A stretch of 17,460 bases of DNA from CAZQXD01 sp964597315 (GTDB lineage Bacteria > Pseudomonadota > Gammaproteobacteria > Competibacterales > Competibacteraceae): NCBI GenBank assembly GCA_964597315.1, contig CAZQXD010000081.1, positions 1 through 17,460 of the forward strand, in the 5' to 3' direction. Under the pieces are notes generated by a model. The model was given only the letters and a program-made list of their open reading frames with translations, searched no databases and had not been told where the DNA came from. Position numbers and translations under genes: made by a program. This document shows, piece after piece, positions 15,487-17,460 of this stretch; position 1 is the stretch's first letter, and each line of letters begins with the position of its first letter.

Positions 15487-16377
15487 ATGAAAAAGCTAAA
15501 ATCTGCAAAACATTATTGGAGCCATACAGAACCCTGGATAGCCGGCGTGCTCGTGATTTTTATGTCCAGTTGGTCTGCCGACGAACTCAGAGATAATTTC
15601 TTCAACCAATTAGTGGCTGAAAAAGAGACAACATTAAGTTGGTTCAGTCTGGTTGCATTTCTTGGGTTTGCAGCCTGTGTGTTTTGGATATATCGTTTAA
15701 AAGAAAAACTTTATCGTCCTCATACCCGACATTTGCGTAATGTCGAAAAGCCCGAGATAAGAGAATTTCTTGTTTTGTTTTTGTCGGATCTGTATCCACA
15801 AAATGGACCCTTTGTTAAGGGTGTTCCAGATTGGGTAGAGTTGTCAGATGATCTCGACCAAGATATTGAAAATATTACGGCCATAAAAGAAGATAATAAA
15901 AACTGGCAGTGGGAGATGCCACTGCGAGCAATCAATCATCACAAAAGCAAGCTGCGTTCTCTGATCGTAATATGCTCAAATGAATCAGTAGCCGGAGCTT
16001 ATGATTTTTCATCCATTGTCAGACGCTATTTTCGCCGTAATCAGAAAATTGAATTTCTGACTCGTATAGATAATAAAACCGCCTTGATCGAGTCAGATAA
16101 TCCAGTGGATGCCGTGACGGGCTGGGACTTTGAAAATTTTGATGATATTTCTGTTGCCCTGATTGATTTGTTGGATATATTGAAGGATCGAGGGTTTGAG
16201 GAAAAGCAAATCATGTTCGACTTCACCGGTGGTCAAAAAGTAACCAGTGTGGTGGCGGCGGCAGTCACTTTTAACCGAAAAATTAAGGCTCAATATGTAC
16301 AGACAAAAAAGTGCTGGAAAGTGATCAGTTACGATATTCAATTGGCATCGTCTGGTTCAGGGGGTATTGGTATCTAA
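15487..16377 (+). CDS. Membrane-anchored CARF-domain protein (putative cyclic oligoadenylate sensor/effector)
   Basis: Protein of 296 residues. Two hydrophobic segments at about 16-30 and 50-70 suggest two transmembrane helices. The rest looks like a CARF (Rossmann-like) nucleotide sensor: strand FLVLFLSDL at 94-102, strand plus loop LIVICSNES at 159-167, and IMFDFTGGQK at 242-251, the Thr-Gly-Gly-(Thr/Gln)-Lys turn of CARF proteins, then a helix (VTSVVAAAV). It would bind cyclic oligoadenylate made by Cas10 and act at the inner membrane, for example by altering its permeability as Cam1-like CARF-TM proteins do; that role is inferred. No nuclease motif is seen. The gene is AT-rich like its upstream neighbour. 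ATG 15487 follows AGGATGA. Cytoplasmic position of the CARF part fits the two-helix topology. Confidence 0.8.
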   Translation: MKKLKSAKHYWSHTEPWIAGVLVIFMSSWSADELRDNFFNQLVAEKETTLSWFSLVAFLGFAACVFWIYRLKEKLYRPHTRHLRNVEKPEIREFLVLFLSDLYPQNGPFVKGVPDWVELSDDLDQDIENITAIKEDNKNWQWEMPLRAINHHKSKLRSLIVICSNESVAGAYDFSSIVRRYFRRNQKIEFLTRIDNKTALIESDNPVDAVTGWDFENFDDISVALIDLLDILKDRGFEEKQIMFDFTGGQKVTSVVAAAVTFNRKIKAQYVQTKKCWKVISYDIQLASSGSGGIGI

Positions 16378-16394
16378 GGGTGCTGGGAGCAGCC

Positions 16395-16637
16395 ATGACC
16401 ATCGAAATCGACCTCAAGCAACTCTACGGCGAAACCGCCAAGCTGGACCAACTGGCCCGCTACGTTCAGCAGGCCGAGGCCCTGGCCGGCGAGGGTCGGG
16501 CCGTGGTCCTCACCGGCCCTGGGCCGGTCTGGTTGTATCTCAAGATCGCCCACGCCCTGCACGGCAAGGCCCGCAGCCTCACCTATCGGTCGCCGGTAAC
16601 GGGTGATGTGATGATCTTCGACCATAATCCGTTTTAA
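16395..16637 (+). CDS. csx3: Csx3-like short protein (possible ring nuclease)
   Basis: Protein of 80 residues resembling Csx3 (Crn3), which cleaves cyclic tetra-adenylate. The match is AVVLTGPGPVWLYLKIAHALHG at 36-57, equivalent to the Csx3 GRGPIWL...AHxYHH core with H53 and H56. The Csx3 YDP segment is replaced by YRSPVTG (64-70), and the protein ends at DHNPF, about 25 residues earlier than archaeal Csx3. It may therefore be an inactive or binding-only version. GGGAG at 16385-16389 supports ATG 16395, 17 bases after the CARF gene. Composition returns to GC-rich here. Position next to a CARF gene fits a role in limiting cyclic oligoadenylate signalling. Confidence 0.62.
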   Translation: MTIEIDLKQLYGETAKLDQLARYVQQAEALAGEGRAVVLTGPGPVWLYLKIAHALHGKARSLTYRSPVTGDVMIFDHNPF

Positions 16638-16758
16638 ACGGGGCGGTGGCGGGTCCGCCGCTTTGCCCCTGCTCCTTGTCAATTTGGACATGCATTGGCA
16701 GGGCCGGTATTCCCCGCGCTGGTCCTGTTTTGTTTTCTCGGCTCAAAGGTGATAACCC

Positions 16759-17406
16759 ATGGCCGCATTACTGCAAAGGGCGCTCAGTTTTCCGGTGCTG
16801 CGCGAGGCATGGCGCAAGGTCGAGGACAACGGCGGGTGCGCCGGTACCGATGGGGAGACGCTGGATAGGTTCGCCAGGGATCTGCATGGCAATTTGGTGC
16901 GGCTTCGGGAGGAGGTTCGGGTGGGGGGTTACCGGCCCCGCCCCTTGCTGGGCGTGACTCTGGCGCGGCCCGGTAAGAAACCCCGTCCGCTGGCGATTCC
17001 CGCAGTGCGGGATCGGGTGTTGCAAACCGCCGTGGCCCAGACCTTGAACCCCCTATTTGAAGCGGAGTTCGAGGATTGCAGCTTCGGTTATCGAAAAGGG
17101 CGGTCCGTGGACCAGGCGGTACGGCGGATTGCTGGGCTGCGGGATCAGGGTTATCGGTGGGTGGTGGATGCCGACATTACCGCTTTTTTCGATGAAATCA
17201 ATCTAGAACAGTTACAGGCCCAGCTTGTGGAGCTGATTGACGATGACGATCTTCTGGATTTGATAGGGCTGTGGCTTAAGGCGCCCATCGCACGGGATGG
17301 ACAATGTACAGCGCCAGAACGGGGGGTCGCCCAAGGGTCTCCTTTATCACCTTTGCTGGCCAATTTGTATTTGGATCATCTGGACGAAACCATGGTGGGG
17401 GAGAAT
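16759..17406 (+). pseudogene. CRISPR-associated (RT-Cas1-type) reverse transcriptase, cut before the YxDD box
   Basis: N-terminal half of a reverse transcriptase; the frame is open to the window end but recognisable RT ends near residue 216. Seen: KKPRPLAIPAVRDRVLQTAVAQ (RT1-2), FEDCSFGYRKGRSVDQAV (RT2a), WVVDADITAFFDEI with catalytic D139 (RT3), and GVAQGSPLSPLLANLYLDHLDE at 189-210 (RT4). This wording matches RTs fused to Cas1 in type III loci, which acquire spacers from RNA. YxDD should follow within about 15 residues of LDETMVGE; instead a hairpin-bearing sequence like an IS200/IS605 end begins. AAGGTGA upstream supports ATG 16759. There is a 121-base gap after the Csx3-like gene that holds no convincing gene. 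Whether the rest of the RT and Cas1 lie beyond an insertion cannot be seen. Confidence 0.75.
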
Positions 17407-17460
17407 GTGACTGCTCCCCGCCCTGACGGGCGAGGCTTCCAACTTCTCAGGCGGCAACCA
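17407..17460 (-). mobile_element. Putative end of an IS200/IS605-type element inserted in the RT gene
   Basis: Read on the minus strand, the segment holds CCTCGCCC-GTCA-GGGCGGGG, a stem with one T.G wobble, followed by AGCAGTCAC and then RT sequence. Subterminal hairpins of this form end IS200/IS605 elements, usually downstream of tnpB. The wobble pairs only on the minus strand, suggesting that strand is the functional one. No transposase or tnpB is in the window, so the element, its type and its exact boundary (about 17407) are inferred. Confidence 0.55.
17413..17436 (-). repeat. Imperfect hairpin at the element end
   Basis: Left arm GCTCCCCGCCC (17413-17423), loop TGAC, right arm GGGCGAGGC (17428-17436). 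Pairing is continuous over CCCCGCCC/GGGCGAGG except one position, which becomes a G.U or G.T wobble on the minus strand. Confidence 0.6.

Noticed and set aside
16638..16758. Possible small gene between the Csx3-like gene and the RT (20 codons from ATG 16690)
   Set aside because: It is very short, has no recognisable similarity, and overlaps the RT ribosome binding site; I see no convincing gene there.

Overview
The window is GC-rich DNA of a Gram-negative bacterium. The evidence is an RND efflux permease with its periplasmic adaptor and a lipid A-type (LpxL/HtrB family) acyltransferase. Base composition and gene style suggest a gammaproteobacterium such as a purple sulfur or related environmental lineage, but that is inference; no rRNA or species marker is present.

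Bases 1-6806 are ordinary chromosomal genes. On the minus strand lies an efflux pair: adaptor 3893-2820, then a permease starting at 2816 and cut by the window start. A divergent plus-strand unit follows: a multi-spanning GT-C-like membrane glycosyltransferase (start about 4058, behind a good sigma70-type promoter), a 60-residue secreted peptide, and an LpxL/HtrB-family acyltransferase.

Bases 6807-6929 form an AT-rich intergenic spacer with a perfect 18-bp tandem repeat. From 6930 to the window end runs one long, tightly packed plus-strand type III-D-like CRISPR-Cas operon: cas6, an HD-less cas10 with an intact GGDD cyclase motif, a Csm3-like cas7, csx10 (cas5) with a helical C-terminal extension, two more cas7-like genes, a csx19-like gene, a TIGR03986-type cas7-like gene, a membrane-anchored CARF protein, a short Csx3-like protein, and a reverse transcriptase of the kind fused to Cas1. 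Most genes overlap or lie within 20 bases of each other, so they are probably co-transcribed.

Proposed working: Cas6 matures crRNA. Cas10, Csx10, the four Cas7-like proteins and Csx19 form the crRNA-guided complex. Target RNA binding switches on cyclic oligoadenylate synthesis by the Cas10 GGDD site. The CARF protein with two N-terminal hydrophobic segments would sense that signal at the inner membrane, and the Csx3-like protein might degrade or bind it. The RT would acquire spacers from RNA, but its reading frame appears broken just before the catalytic YxDD box by a sequence resembling an IS200/IS605-type end (from about 17407). No CRISPR array, cas1 or cas2 is inside the window.

The most unusual parts are the membrane CARF protein beside a Csx3-like gene, the AT-rich island (about 14060-16380) set inside a GC-rich operon, the possible Cas11-like domain fused to Csx10, and the apparently disrupted RT.
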